Of a stretch of 64,000 nucleotides of DNA, positions 1-7,388 are shown one piece after another. Under the pieces are notes generated by a model. That model was not told the DNA's origin, did not search any database, and was given only the letters and a program-made list of their open reading frames with translations. Every line of letters begins with the position of its first letter. The stretch's first letter is position 1. The position numbers were made by a program, and so were the translations under genes. Source of the DNA: Verrucomicrobiota bacterium (GTDB taxonomy: Bacteria; Chlamydiota; Chlamydiia; Chlamydiales; SM23-39); contig JAFEGL010000003.1 in the NCBI GenBank assembly GCA_018239895.1, positions 225,859 to 289,858 of the forward strand. Direction: 5' to 3'.

Positions 1-500
1 GTCCCTAAATACCCCTCGTTGCTTTTGGAAAAGAGGGCTTTACAAGAATCTTCGATTATTTTGACGCCGTAAGGATCTGCAATTTTTCGGATAGCTTTTA
101 AATCACACTCGCGACCGTTGAGATGAACGGGGATTATTGCCTTAGTTTTATGAGTCACAAGGCTTTCAAGTTTTTTTACATCGATGATGGGAGCTTCGTA
201 GGTGGAATCGCACAACTTTACTTTCGCACCCAAAATGGCTGGCGCTTGTGCCGTCGCTATCCAGGTCAAGGAGGGGACAATTACCTCGTCGCCTGGTTCA
301 ATGCCGAGCGATAGGAGCGCCATCAAAATAGCTGAGCTGCCGCTATTGGTCAGAACGGCATAGGGAACCTCCAAGAGTGATGCGAAAAGCTGTTCCACCT
401 CTTGAGCAGATCGCGATAGCGTCAATCGTCGTTGATCGAATGCCTCAAGAAGCTTTTGTTTCTCGGGTTCTCCGAGCTGTGTATACCACCAAGGAATCAT
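1..500 (-). CDS. DegT/DnrJ/EryC1/StrS-type sugar aminotransferase, N-terminal part (cut by window edge)
   Basis: About 166 residues are visible and the gene runs off the left edge. The start is the ATG at 500, which overlaps the TGA of the upstream SDR gene (ATGA), and the protein opens MIPWWYTQLG as DegT-family sugar aminotransferases do. Seen: the PLP-phosphate segment NSGSSAILMALLSLGIEPGDEVIVPSLTW (residues about 55-85, quoted in part) and the EDSCKALF motif, equivalent to the family EDxAQA, whose Asp contacts the PLP ring nitrogen. The Schiff-base lysine lies outside the window. Family role: transamination of a nucleotide-linked keto-sugar to an amino-sugar. Being last in a minus-strand run with a dioxygenase and two reductases fits surface-glycan synthesis. 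An in-frame ATG at 515 is possible but less likely. Confidence 0.85.
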   Translation of the reverse strand, partial: MIPWWYTQLGEPEKQKLLEAFDQRRLTLSRSAQEVEQLFASLLEVPYAVLTNSGSSAILMALLSLGIEPGDEVIVPSLTWIATAQAPAILGAKVKLCDSTYEAPIIDVKKLESLVTHKTKAIIPVHLNGRECDLKAIRKIADPYGVKIIEDSCKALFSKSNEGYLG

Positions 501-1321
501 TTCGCCATCTCGCATGTAGTGTGAGTGATGTGGTTCATCATCAGATGAAAATGGTCTTTTAAATGCTCTCCACCATCGAGATCGAGAGAAGATCCAGTAA
601 GATATTTAGCCTCTTCTGAAGCATAGAAAAGACAAAAGCTGCCTATCTCGCTGGCCTTTACTGTTCTCTGGAGGGGAATTACTGCTTCTACGATCTTCTG
701 AAAGAGCTCGGGATTTCTCCTTGTCCTGCCAGGAACTTCTACAATCCCTGGATTTAGCAAGTTCACCCTCACGCCATGCTGCGCATACTCGGCTGCCAAG
801 TAACGGACCGTTTGAGATAGAGCCCCCTTGATCACATGATAGGAGATCGGCTGCTGCGAGATGAAATGGCCATTTGTCGATCCGATGAAAAGGATCGAGG
901 GATTTTTACTTTTTTTAAGAGAGCCCATCAAGAGTTGATTGAGAAGAATCGGATGTTTCAGCATCACTTGGACAGACAGATCCCACTCATTCTCCAAATT
1001 TGCGAGAATCTCCTTTTCTCTAGCGGGACTCCTCGCATTGTGGATGATTGTGTCTATCGCCCCATATTCGAGGTTCAGCGAATTGGCAAGCTGCTCTACT
1101 TGCACTCGATCTGAAAGATCGCACAGAAAGAATTTAGCTGCAGCCCCCAAGTTTTTCTCTTGTTCGATACCTAATTCACGGTTGTAATCAATGAGAGCGA
1201 CAGAGCATCCCCGATCCACAAATGATCTTGCGATCTCTGCGCCGATTCCCTGCCCAGCCCCTGTAACGACGATAGTTTTATCTCTATTTTTCAAAATATC
1301 TTGGGGGGTGCTGGAATACAT
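497..1321 (-). CDS. Short-chain dehydrogenase/reductase (SDR)
   Basis: A 274-residue classical SDR. The Rossmann motif TGAGQGIG lies at residues 20-27, an NNAG-like NAR at 95-97, the catalytic Ser in FIGSTN near 148, and YHVIK (Tyr161, Lys165) gives the YxxxK pair. The ending LTGSSLDLDGGEHL matches the family C-terminus. It would oxidise or reduce a hydroxyl/keto group with NAD(P)(H); the substrate is unknown. It overlaps the upstream aldo/keto reductase by about 38 bp and its stop overlaps the aminotransferase start, so the four minus-strand genes are probably translated as one operon. A TTG at residue 10 would shorten the overlap. A sugar-modification role is inferred from context only. Confidence 0.85.
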   Translation of the reverse strand: MYSSTPQDILKNRDKTIVVTGAGQGIGAEIARSFVDRGCSVALIDYNRELGIEQEKNLGAAAKFFLCDLSDRVQVEQLANSLNLEYGAIDTIIHNARSPAREKEILANLENEWDLSVQVMLKHPILLNQLLMGSLKKSKNPSILFIGSTNGHFISQQPISYHVIKGALSQTVRYLAAEYAQHGVRVNLLNPGIVEVPGRTRRNPELFQKIVEAVIPLQRTVKASEIGSFCLFYASEEAKYLTGSSLDLDGGEHLKDHFHLMMNHITHTTCEMAK

Positions 1322-2237
1322 CGAAGCCTTCGCTAATAATCAATTCAATTTCCTCAAAAACCGATTGAGGAACCTCTTCTCGAGAGGCCCTCAAACATTC
1401 GTCCAATTGGTCTAAATTTCTGACTCCCAACAAAACTATCATTTGTGAATGTTTTTTTAAAAGCCATTGTAAGGATATCTGCATCAAAGATACCCCGTGC
1501 TCTTTGGCCGTCGAATCGAGAGCGTCTAAAAGTTTCAATTTCCGAGGAGTGAGCCATTTTTGTATTCGAGGACTCATAGCTGCCCGGCTTTGCTCTCTCA
1601 TTTTTTTCTCTACACCATACTGTCCCGTCAATGCCCCTCGAGCCAATGCCCGATTCACAATCACACAAATGTTTTTCTTTTCACACATAGGAATAAACGA
1701 AGGCGCGGCTCGGCGCTCGATCATGTTGTAGTGGCATTGCGCCGCAATAAATGGAGGAGCTCCATTCGTTTGGCTTAAGAGAACTCGAAGTTGCTTTGGA
1801 TTGAAATTTGAGCATCCGAAACTCTTAATTTTCCCCTCTCGAAATAAGATCGACAGTCCCTCTAGCGTTTCTCGAATGGGGGTTGCTGGATCAAAAGCGT
1901 GTAGTAGAAGCAAATCAATCGCATCCCGCTTCAAGCGCTTCAAGCTCGCCTCGACACTCCGCCTCAAATTGACAAGATTCAATGGAGCAACCTCGACTCC
2001 AAATCGTTTATCTTTTCGCTCGAAAATCTTGAGCCCCACTTTGGTGCATATTGTGACCTCTTGCCGAACCTCTTGAAGCACCTCTCCCAAAATTTCTTCC
2101 GACCGGAAATTTCCATAAAGAGGAGCCGTATCGAAAAATGAGACCCCATTCTCCAAAGCTCGAAGAATCACTTTGCGGGAAGCCTCTTTATCAAGCAAAG
2201 TTCCCATATGCAAAGCGCCAATGCCGATTTTATTCAT
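1284..2237 (-). CDS. Aldo/keto reductase
   Basis: The open frame continues upstream, but the ATG at 2237 is chosen: it overlaps the upstream stop as ATGA and the protein opens MNKIGIGALHMG, the normal first beta-strand. This gives 317 residues, the usual family length. The catalytic tetrad is visible as Asp36 (FFDTAPLYG), Tyr41, Lys66 (ICTKVG) and His113 (LLLLHAFDP). The family reduces aldehydes or ketones with NADPH on a TIM barrel; several members work in sugar-nucleotide clusters. Its neighbours (a PhyH dioxygenase upstream, an SDR and an aminotransferase downstream) make a sugar-modifying step likely. The substrate cannot be read from the sequence. Confidence 0.88.
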   Translation of the reverse strand: MNKIGIGALHMGTLLDKEASRKVILRALENGVSFFDTAPLYGNFRSEEILGEVLQEVRQEVTICTKVGLKIFERKDKRFGVEVAPLNLVNLRRSVEASLKRLKRDAIDLLLLHAFDPATPIRETLEGLSILFREGKIKSFGCSNFNPKQLRVLLSQTNGAPPFIAAQCHYNMIERRAAPSFIPMCEKKNICVIVNRALARGALTGQYGVEKKMREQSRAAMSPRIQKWLTPRKLKLLDALDSTAKEHGVSLMQISLQWLLKKHSQMIVLLGVRNLDQLDECLRASREEVPQSVFEEIELIISEGFDVFQHPPRYFEK

Positions 2238-2938
2238 AAAGGGACGATCCTGAATTCGAGGTTGAAGCGAGTCTGAGTTCCCTTTTGTATTTCTTCCGCA
2301 TGTAGTGTTTTCGGATGGAAAAGCAATGCCTCCCCTTCGCTCAATTGCGGTCTTAAGCACTCATCCTCGCTCGGAGTATAATCCAATCGATATTCGTCTT
2401 TTGTAAAGTGGGTATCGGTCGGCAAATATTTGGGATATTCCTTCAGATGAGAGCCTGGAATAAGGTGTATCATCAACTCTTGCGCAAAACCCACGATTGG
2501 AAGCCATACTGAGAGAACTTGCTTAGCGGGCCCCCAGTTTTTGCAGCTAAACGGATAGCCATCCCCCGGCCTGGGACGGATGAATCGAAAGGCAAGCCAA
2601 CCCAGCCCCTCATCCCAAAGTTGAAATTTATCAACTCCAGCTCGAGCCAGCATCTCTTTCAAAGCCCCGTTGATTAAAATCGAGCGGATCTCCTCATTCG
2701 CATGAGTATGCCGATTCTTTGCCCTTAACATCTCTCCATGAGGAACGCCCGCCTCAGCGCCCCATGAATGATAAGTAAGAATTTCTTCCTCAGAAAGAAC
2801 CCTATCCGCATATTGCTTGAACAGTCCATTCAGCATCCCTATCGCGAAGACTTTGACAGTCGAAAATTCCTCTCGTGATAAATAGGGAAAAATTTCAAAT
2901 CCATCCCGTCCAAATGAAAACTGATTCTGCCCCATCAT
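2234..2938 (-). CDS. PhyH-like Fe(II)/2-oxoglutarate dioxygenase (putative)
   Basis: A 234-residue protein. The central segment LAFRFIRPRPGDGYPFSCKNWG and the C-terminal segment GEALLFHPKTLHAEEIQKG...TRFNLEFRIV resemble phytanoyl-CoA-dioxygenase-like proteins: a distal iron-ligand His (LHAEE) and an Arg (TRFNLEFR) that would bind 2-oxoglutarate. The first His/Asp pair is not clear to me, so the family call is moderate. Such enzymes hydroxylate small molecules, including sugars in polysaccharide clusters. It is the first gene of the minus-strand run and is coupled to the aldo/keto reductase by ATGA. Two adjacent ATG codons start it; the first is used here. Confidence 0.55.
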   Translation of the reverse strand: MMGQNQFSFGRDGFEIFPYLSREEFSTVKVFAIGMLNGLFKQYADRVLSEEEILTYHSWGAEAGVPHGEMLRAKNRHTHANEEIRSILINGALKEMLARAGVDKFQLWDEGLGWLAFRFIRPRPGDGYPFSCKNWGPAKQVLSVWLPIVGFAQELMIHLIPGSHLKEYPKYLPTDTHFTKDEYRLDYTPSEDECLRPQLSEGEALLFHPKTLHAEEIQKGTQTRFNLEFRIVPL

Positions 2939-3013
2939 TTTACCGATTTTGTTCCAGTCTCCAGGGAGAATTCCACAAAATGATTAAACCCTCAAAGATT
3001 TTTTTCTCATTCA

Positions 3014-3042
3014 TTGACTTGAGCGTCAAAATCGAATATCTT
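3014..3042 (+). promoter_or_regulatory. Putative sigma-70-type promoter of the FkbM gene
   Basis: TTGACT (3014-3019), a 17-bp spacer and TATCTT (3037-3042) match the -35 and -10 hexamers at 5/6 and 4/6. Transcription would start near 3049, just ahead of the ATG at 3064, which supports that start over upstream in-frame ATGs. Confidence 0.4.
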
Positions 3043-3063
3043 CTCCCTCAAAAAAATTTATTC

Positions 3064-3975
3064 ATGAATCTCAAAGATATACTTTTCTTCCTTTTGGCCG
3101 CCGCATGCTTATCAGCAGCCTCATTAGAAGAGCAGCTATCTCCTCAGATCGAATCTGCAGCACACCGATGGCTCGATCCACAGGCGGAGTACTTCGCAAC
3201 CTATCTCGAATACCTGAAACAATTTCCCTTTAAAAACTACACAGTGTCGGGAGACTACCATCATCGGGGCTCTTTTTTTATCGATATGTGGATCCAGGGC
3301 GCTTACAAAGAAGACGTGATCAAAGGTCTCTTAGAAATAGGGGGCATTTGGGAAGAGTTCATGGCTGAGCACTTTCAGCGATACATTCGACCCGGATCGG
3401 TCGCGATCGATATTGGAGCGCATATCGGCACCCACACAATTACCATGAGTCGCTGCGCCGGGCCGGACGGGTATATTTTAGCTTTCGAACCTCAGCCTAA
3501 AATCAGCCGCGAACTCTTCATGAATCTCCTGCTCAATCGAATCACAAACGTAAAACTGTACCCAATTGCCATCGGCGCTGAAACAGGCACAATAGAGCTG
3601 AGACCACTCACACCCAAAAACGAAGGAGGCACTTGTTTAGGCGGCTCCCGCACGACCGGACAGTATGTACCCCTAAGACCGCTCGACGATTTTCATTTAA
3701 CTAACGTCTCTTTAATTAAGGCAGACATTGAAGGGATGGAACTCGATTTTCTCAAAGGCGCCAAACAGACGATTCTAAACAACCGCCCAGTCATACTCAT
3801 CGAAATTGCCGGAGGGGAGTGCTATGAATTCACAACCCCTGAAGTCAAACGGCAAATCGAGGCAATCATTTCCACATTATCCACCTACGGCTACAAAGTC
3901 GAGAGGGCGAAAGGTCCTTGGGCCGCCTGCTGGGACTACTTGGCTCTCCCTATCGAAGAAAAATCAGGGAATTAA
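3064..3975 (+). CDS. FkbM-family SAM methyltransferase with N-terminal signal peptide
   Basis: Starting at 3064, the 303-residue protein opens with a Sec-type signal, MNLKDILFFLLAAACLSAAS, with likely cleavage after SAA. Then come DIGAHIGTHT (116-125, SAM-binding motif I), the acidic FEPQP (about 141-145) and KADIEGMELDFLKGA (from about 219), the hallmark of FkbM methyltransferases. The family O-methylates sugars and other small molecules in the cytosol, so an export signal is unusual. The frame is open further upstream, but those ATGs would bury the signal and would lie at or before the promoter. Its last 12 bp overlap the convergent DUF1796-like gene, which also has a signal. A secreted or periplasmic methyltransferase is inferred. 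Confidence 0.8.
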   Translation: MNLKDILFFLLAAACLSAASLEEQLSPQIESAAHRWLDPQAEYFATYLEYLKQFPFKNYTVSGDYHHRGSFFIDMWIQGAYKEDVIKGLLEIGGIWEEFMAEHFQRYIRPGSVAIDIGAHIGTHTITMSRCAGPDGYILAFEPQPKISRELFMNLLLNRITNVKLYPIAIGAETGTIELRPLTPKNEGGTCLGGSRTTGQYVPLRPLDDFHLTNVSLIKADIEGMELDFLKGAKQTILNNRPVILIEIAGGECYEFTTPEVKRQIEAIISTLSTYGYKVERAKGPWAACWDYLALPIEEKSGN

Positions 3976-4632
3976 TTTTAAATTTCTCAGTAGAGTTCCC
4001 CATTGAGGATGCCGGATTTGCTCTTCCCAAGTATCTCCAGCGTGAACAATGCGGCAATATTCAATGCTTTCTAAATTAGGGAAGGGGTTCTCCATTACAT
4101 CGCATATCACGATCTGAAAGTTTAACGTGGGATATTTCGAGGTTAAAAAATCTCGAAAATGGATAAGTCTATCGACAGGCACCACTCCAAGTCTTATGAA
4201 GAAAACTGGGTCTGTTCCTTCCAAAAGAGCTAACATTCTTTGGAGCCTTCTATGGACTTTTTCTCCAGGGATCGCTAAATAATCCAGGTAAGTATTAGCG
4301 GTGATTTTTTCCCTCAGTTCTGCAGACTCTGTGTGGAAAAAATGACTCATCACAATCTCATAACGAGTATTGTGAACCACTCCCCAATCGTGATAGATCA
4401 AATATTCTGGGTCTAAATAGTGAGCAAAATCTTCTTCGAATCCTCGGATAAGCCCATCGAAGTTGTGAGTAATCGTCCAGTCTAAGGGCAGTGATTCAAA
4501 ACGAAATCCATTGTGCTGCAAAAACCCTGCAACAATGCAATTGGGCCCCAAACTAATCACATGATTCTGTCCGTTCGCTATGCAAAAATAGGGGAAGAGA
4601 AACATCAAATTGACCAATAAAATTCTAATCAT
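3964..4632 (-). CDS. DUF1796-like (putative papain-like cysteine peptidase) protein with signal peptide
   Basis: The ATG at 4632 is chosen because GAGG lies six bases upstream and the product then opens with the hydrophobic signal MIRILLVNLMFLFPYFCIANG. The 222-residue protein carries ISLGPNCIVAGFLQ (Cys32), ESLPLDWTITHNFDGL (46-61) and YHDWG, matching the DUF1796 pattern of SLGxNC followed by PxDW. Family annotation predicts a papain-like Cys/His/Asp fold; activity is unproven. The C-terminal HAGDTWEEQIRHPQWG is intact. It converges on the FkbM gene with a 12-bp overlap. Two neighbouring secreted proteins suggest surface or host-directed roles, which is inference. Confidence 0.65.
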   Translation of the reverse strand: MIRILLVNLMFLFPYFCIANGQNHVISLGPNCIVAGFLQHNGFRFESLPLDWTITHNFDGLIRGFEEDFAHYLDPEYLIYHDWGVVHNTRYEIVMSHFFHTESAELREKITANTYLDYLAIPGEKVHRRLQRMLALLEGTDPVFFIRLGVVPVDRLIHFRDFLTSKYPTLNFQIVICDVMENPFPNLESIEYCRIVHAGDTWEEQIRHPQWGTLLRNLKLIP

Positions 4633-4740
4633 GCATAGCCTCACGAAAATCATTGAGGCTTCCACTTTACCACCATCTCAACCGGGTTTCTAGTGCTTTC
4701 AGGAAATGGTGAACGTTTGAACTTTCTATTACTTCTTTTC

Positions 4741-4769
4741 TTGAAAGAAAGGCTTTACTCTAGTAACTT
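4741..4769 (+). promoter_or_regulatory. Possible promoter of the sugar operon
   Basis: TTGAAA (4741-4746), a 17-bp spacer and TAACTT (4764-4769) lie 30 bp ahead of the first operon gene. The -10 match is weak, so this is only a candidate in the 167-bp gap from 4633 to 4799; I see nothing else there. Confidence 0.25.
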
Positions 4770-4799
4770 TCGATCCTTGAAAAAGATATGGAGCGCAAC

Positions 4800-5792
4800 A
4801 TGCGTATTCTTGTAGCAGGCGGAGCTGGTTATGTGGGTTCTCGCTTGGTTCCAGCATTGTTAGAAAAAGGCCACGACGTTGTGGTGTACGACCTCTTTCT
4901 CTATGGAGAAAACATCTTTGATGAAATCAAAAATAACCCCAAGCTTACGCTCATAAAAGCCGATGTCAGAGACTTCCCTGCGGTAGACAAAGCCTTGAAA
5001 GGATGCGATACCGTGATCCACCTCGCCTGTATTTCGAATGATCCTAGCTTTGAGTTGAATCCCAATTTAGGAAAATCGATCAACCTCGATGCATTTGAAC
5101 CCTTCGTTCTCCTCTCTAAAAAAAATAAAATCAAAAGGTTCATTTTCGCATCGTCATCTTCCGTCTATGGCGTAAAATCAGAGCCCAACGTCACAGAAGA
5201 GATGTCGCTCGAGCCATTGACCGATTATTCGAAATTCAAAGCAGATTGTGAAAAGATCCTCCTCAAGCACATGGATGAAGATTTCATTTGCACCATCTTG
5301 AGGCCTGCGACAGTTTGCGGTTATGCTCCGCGCCAACGCCTGGACGTCATTGTCAACATACTCACCAACTGCGCTTATAACATGGGGAAAGTGAAAGTGA
5401 CGGGCGGCTCACAAATGAGGCCCAACATTCACATTGATGACATGGTGCGATCTTATCTCCATGTCTTGGAAATGCCGAAAGAGAAAATTCAAGGCGAGAT
5501 CTTCAACGTCGGAGCAGACAATCACACTGTTCTCGAGCTGGGGCAAATGGCTCAAAAGATCGTCAGCAAGAAAAGGTCCGTTGATCTGGTTGTCGAGCCG
5601 ACGAACGATCCAAGGTCCTACCATGTGTCTTCCTCAAAGATTGCAGAAAAGCTCGGTTTCAAGCCCAAATTCACCATCGAAAATGCGATGGAAGATCTAG
5701 TGGCTGCCTTTGAAAAAGGGAAGCTCCCCGATTCTTTGAATAATGATAAATATTTCAACATAAAAACCATGAAAGCGATCAATCTCGTATGA
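4800..5792 (+). CDS. NAD-dependent nucleotide-sugar epimerase/dehydratase
   Basis: An extended SDR of 330 residues. GGAGYVG (7-13) binds NAD; FASSSSVYG (117-124) gives the catalytic Ser; YSKFK (Tyr143, Lys147) gives the YxxxK pair. MRPNIHIDDM marks the C-terminal sugar domain. An ATG at 4788 also exists, but its own codons supply GGAG, six bases before the ATG at 4800, so 4800 is the likely start. It heads a plus-strand operon and overlaps the next gene as ATGA. It would act on a nucleotide-activated sugar, perhaps the heptose made by the gmhA and hldE-like genes downstream. Exact reaction unknown. Confidence 0.88.
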   Translation: MRILVAGGAGYVGSRLVPALLEKGHDVVVYDLFLYGENIFDEIKNNPKLTLIKADVRDFPAVDKALKGCDTVIHLACISNDPSFELNPNLGKSINLDAFEPFVLLSKKNKIKRFIFASSSSVYGVKSEPNVTEEMSLEPLTDYSKFKADCEKILLKHMDEDFICTILRPATVCGYAPRQRLDVIVNILTNCAYNMGKVKVTGGSQMRPNIHIDDMVRSYLHVLEMPKEKIQGEIFNVGADNHTVLELGQMAQKIVSKKRSVDLVVEPTNDPRSYHVSSSKIAEKLGFKPKFTIENAMEDLVAAFEKGKLPDSLNNDKYFNIKTMKAINLV

Positions 5793-6775
5793 AAACAATC
5801 GTAACTGGCGGCGCCGGCTTTATTGGCAGCCACCTGACCGACCGGCTGCTTTCGGAAGGTCATTCGGTCACTGTAATAGATAATTTATGCGGTGGGTGGA
5901 TGAAAAATCTGCAAAATGCGGAAAAAAGCCCCGATTTCCAATTTATTCATGCAGACATCCGCGATAAAAATGCTCTTAGAGGACTCTTCGAAGGAGCCGA
6001 CTGGGTGTTTCATCTGGCTGCACTGGCCGACATTGTCCCATCCATTGAAAAACCTCGAGACTACTTTGAGACGAATGTCGATGGAACCTTCAATGTACTA
6101 GAAGAGGCTAAACGGGCCAATGTCAAACGGTTCCTCTATGCAGCTTCCTCCTCTTGCTACGGAATCCCAAGCCAATATCCCACTCCCGAAACGACCCCAG
6201 CATCGCCTCAATATCCTTACGCTCTAACAAAATATCTGGGCGAACAACTTGTCATGCATTGGGCGCAAATCTACAACCTACCAGCCCTTTCTCTTAGACT
6301 ATTTAACGTATTTGGCCCCCGCTCGAGAACTACCGGCTGTTACGGAGCGGTATTTGGCGTATTTCTCGCCCAAAAATTGAACGGAAAACCCTTCACCGTA
6401 GTCGGCGATGGAAATCAAACGCGCGATTTTACCTACGTCGAAGACATTGTCGATGCGTTCTATACAGCCGCCTTATCGGACCTAACCAATGAATATTTCA
6501 ATGTGGGAAGTTCGGGGCACTATAGCGTGAATCGGTTAGTGGAATTGCTAGGTGGCCCCATCACTTACATTCCTAAACGACCTGGAGAACCTGACTGCAC
6601 GTTTGCCGATGTTTCAAAAATCCAGAAGAAGTTGAATTGGAAAGCCAAGAATTCCTTTCCTGAGGGAGTAGCAAAAATTCTCAAAAGGCTAGACGATTTT
6701 CGAGATGCCCCTGTTTGGGATCCCCAATCCATCCAAAAGGCCACAGCAACTTGGTTTCAATACTTAACGAAGTAA
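5789..6775 (+). CDS. NAD-dependent epimerase (UDP-glucose 4-epimerase-like)
   Basis: A 328-residue extended SDR. GGAGFIG (7-13), ADIVPSIEKP, AASSSCYGIPSQYPTPE and YPYALTKYLGE (Tyr144, Lys148) are all characteristic; RLFNVFGPRSR and GDGNQTRDFTYVEDIV mark the substrate domain. The pattern is closest to WbpP/GalE-type 4-epimerases. The start overlaps the preceding stop (ATGA), showing translational coupling. With the preceding epimerase and the dehydratase at 10976 it makes three extended SDRs in one operon, more than heptose synthesis alone needs, so several modifications of one activated sugar are likely. Confidence 0.88.
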   Translation: MKTIVTGGAGFIGSHLTDRLLSEGHSVTVIDNLCGGWMKNLQNAEKSPDFQFIHADIRDKNALRGLFEGADWVFHLAALADIVPSIEKPRDYFETNVDGTFNVLEEAKRANVKRFLYAASSSCYGIPSQYPTPETTPASPQYPYALTKYLGEQLVMHWAQIYNLPALSLRLFNVFGPRSRTTGCYGAVFGVFLAQKLNGKPFTVVGDGNQTRDFTYVEDIVDAFYTAALSDLTNEYFNVGSSGHYSVNRLVELLGGPITYIPKRPGEPDCTFADVSKIQKKLNWKAKNSFPEGVAKILKRLDDFRDAPVWDPQSIQKATATWFQYLTK

Positions 6776-6782
6776 GGTCCGA

Positions 6783-7388
6783 ATGTTTACGACACGTTTC
6801 AATGAATTAGCCCTGTGCGTGAAAGACTGCAAATATACCTTTCATGAAGAGATGATTACAGAGGAAACTGCCGCACAAAAAGCCTTTCAGATGATCTCGG
6901 ATGTGCCGCGCAATAAAGGTGTCGTTTATGTGATAGGAAACGGAGGGAGTGCCGGAATAGCATCCCATTTCAGTAATGATCTTATGAAGGCCCTCCAAAT
7001 ACCATCCCAAACCCTCTATGACTCCAATCTATTGACCTGTTTGGCAAATGACATCGGATATGAGAACATCTTTAGCTATCCTCTAAGCAAATACCTCAAA
7101 TCTAATGATCTCTTAGTGGCAATCAGTAGCTCTGGTCAATCGCTGAATATCGTGAAAGGAGCCGAAATAGCAATACGACGTCGGACACCCCTAATTACAC
7201 TAACAGGATTCAAATCCGCGAATCCTTTAAGACAGATGGGCAACCTCAATTTCTGGATTGACCGATCGGACTATGGCCTTGTCGAAACAGCACACTTCTT
7301 TTTGCTCCATACAATTATAGATACTTGGGAAAAACTTTCACAAACGGTGGAACATGGTCAATTCGCTGCATCAATCCGTACTCACTAA
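6783..7388 (+). CDS. gmhA: Phosphoheptose isomerase-like SIS-domain protein
   Basis: 201 residues with a SIS fold. GNGGSAGIASHFSNDL (52-67) and AISSSGQSLNIV (113-124) are the phosphosugar-binding loops of GmhA, and LANDIGYENIFS matches the family LxNDxGyexxF segment. GmhA converts sedoheptulose 7-phosphate to D-glycero-D-manno-heptose 7-phosphate, the first committed step to activated heptoses. Immediately downstream, overlapping by 35 bp, lies a kinase/nucleotidyltransferase that would take the next steps. I use the symbol for family membership; a specialised paralog dedicated to this cluster is possible. Confidence 0.8.
   Translation: MFTTRFNELALCVKDCKYTFHEEMITEETAAQKAFQMISDVPRNKGVVYVIGNGGSAGIASHFSNDLMKALQIPSQTLYDSNLLTCLANDIGYENIFSYPLSKYLKSNDLLVAISSSGQSLNIVKGAEIAIRRRTPLITLTGFKSANPLRQMGNLNFWIDRSDYGLVETAHFFLLHTIIDTWEKLSQTVEHGQFAASIRTH

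Noticed and set aside
2875..3063. N-terminal extension of the FkbM protein
   Set aside because: It would start inside the divergent PhyH-like gene, lies at or ahead of the likely promoter, and would hide the signal peptide.
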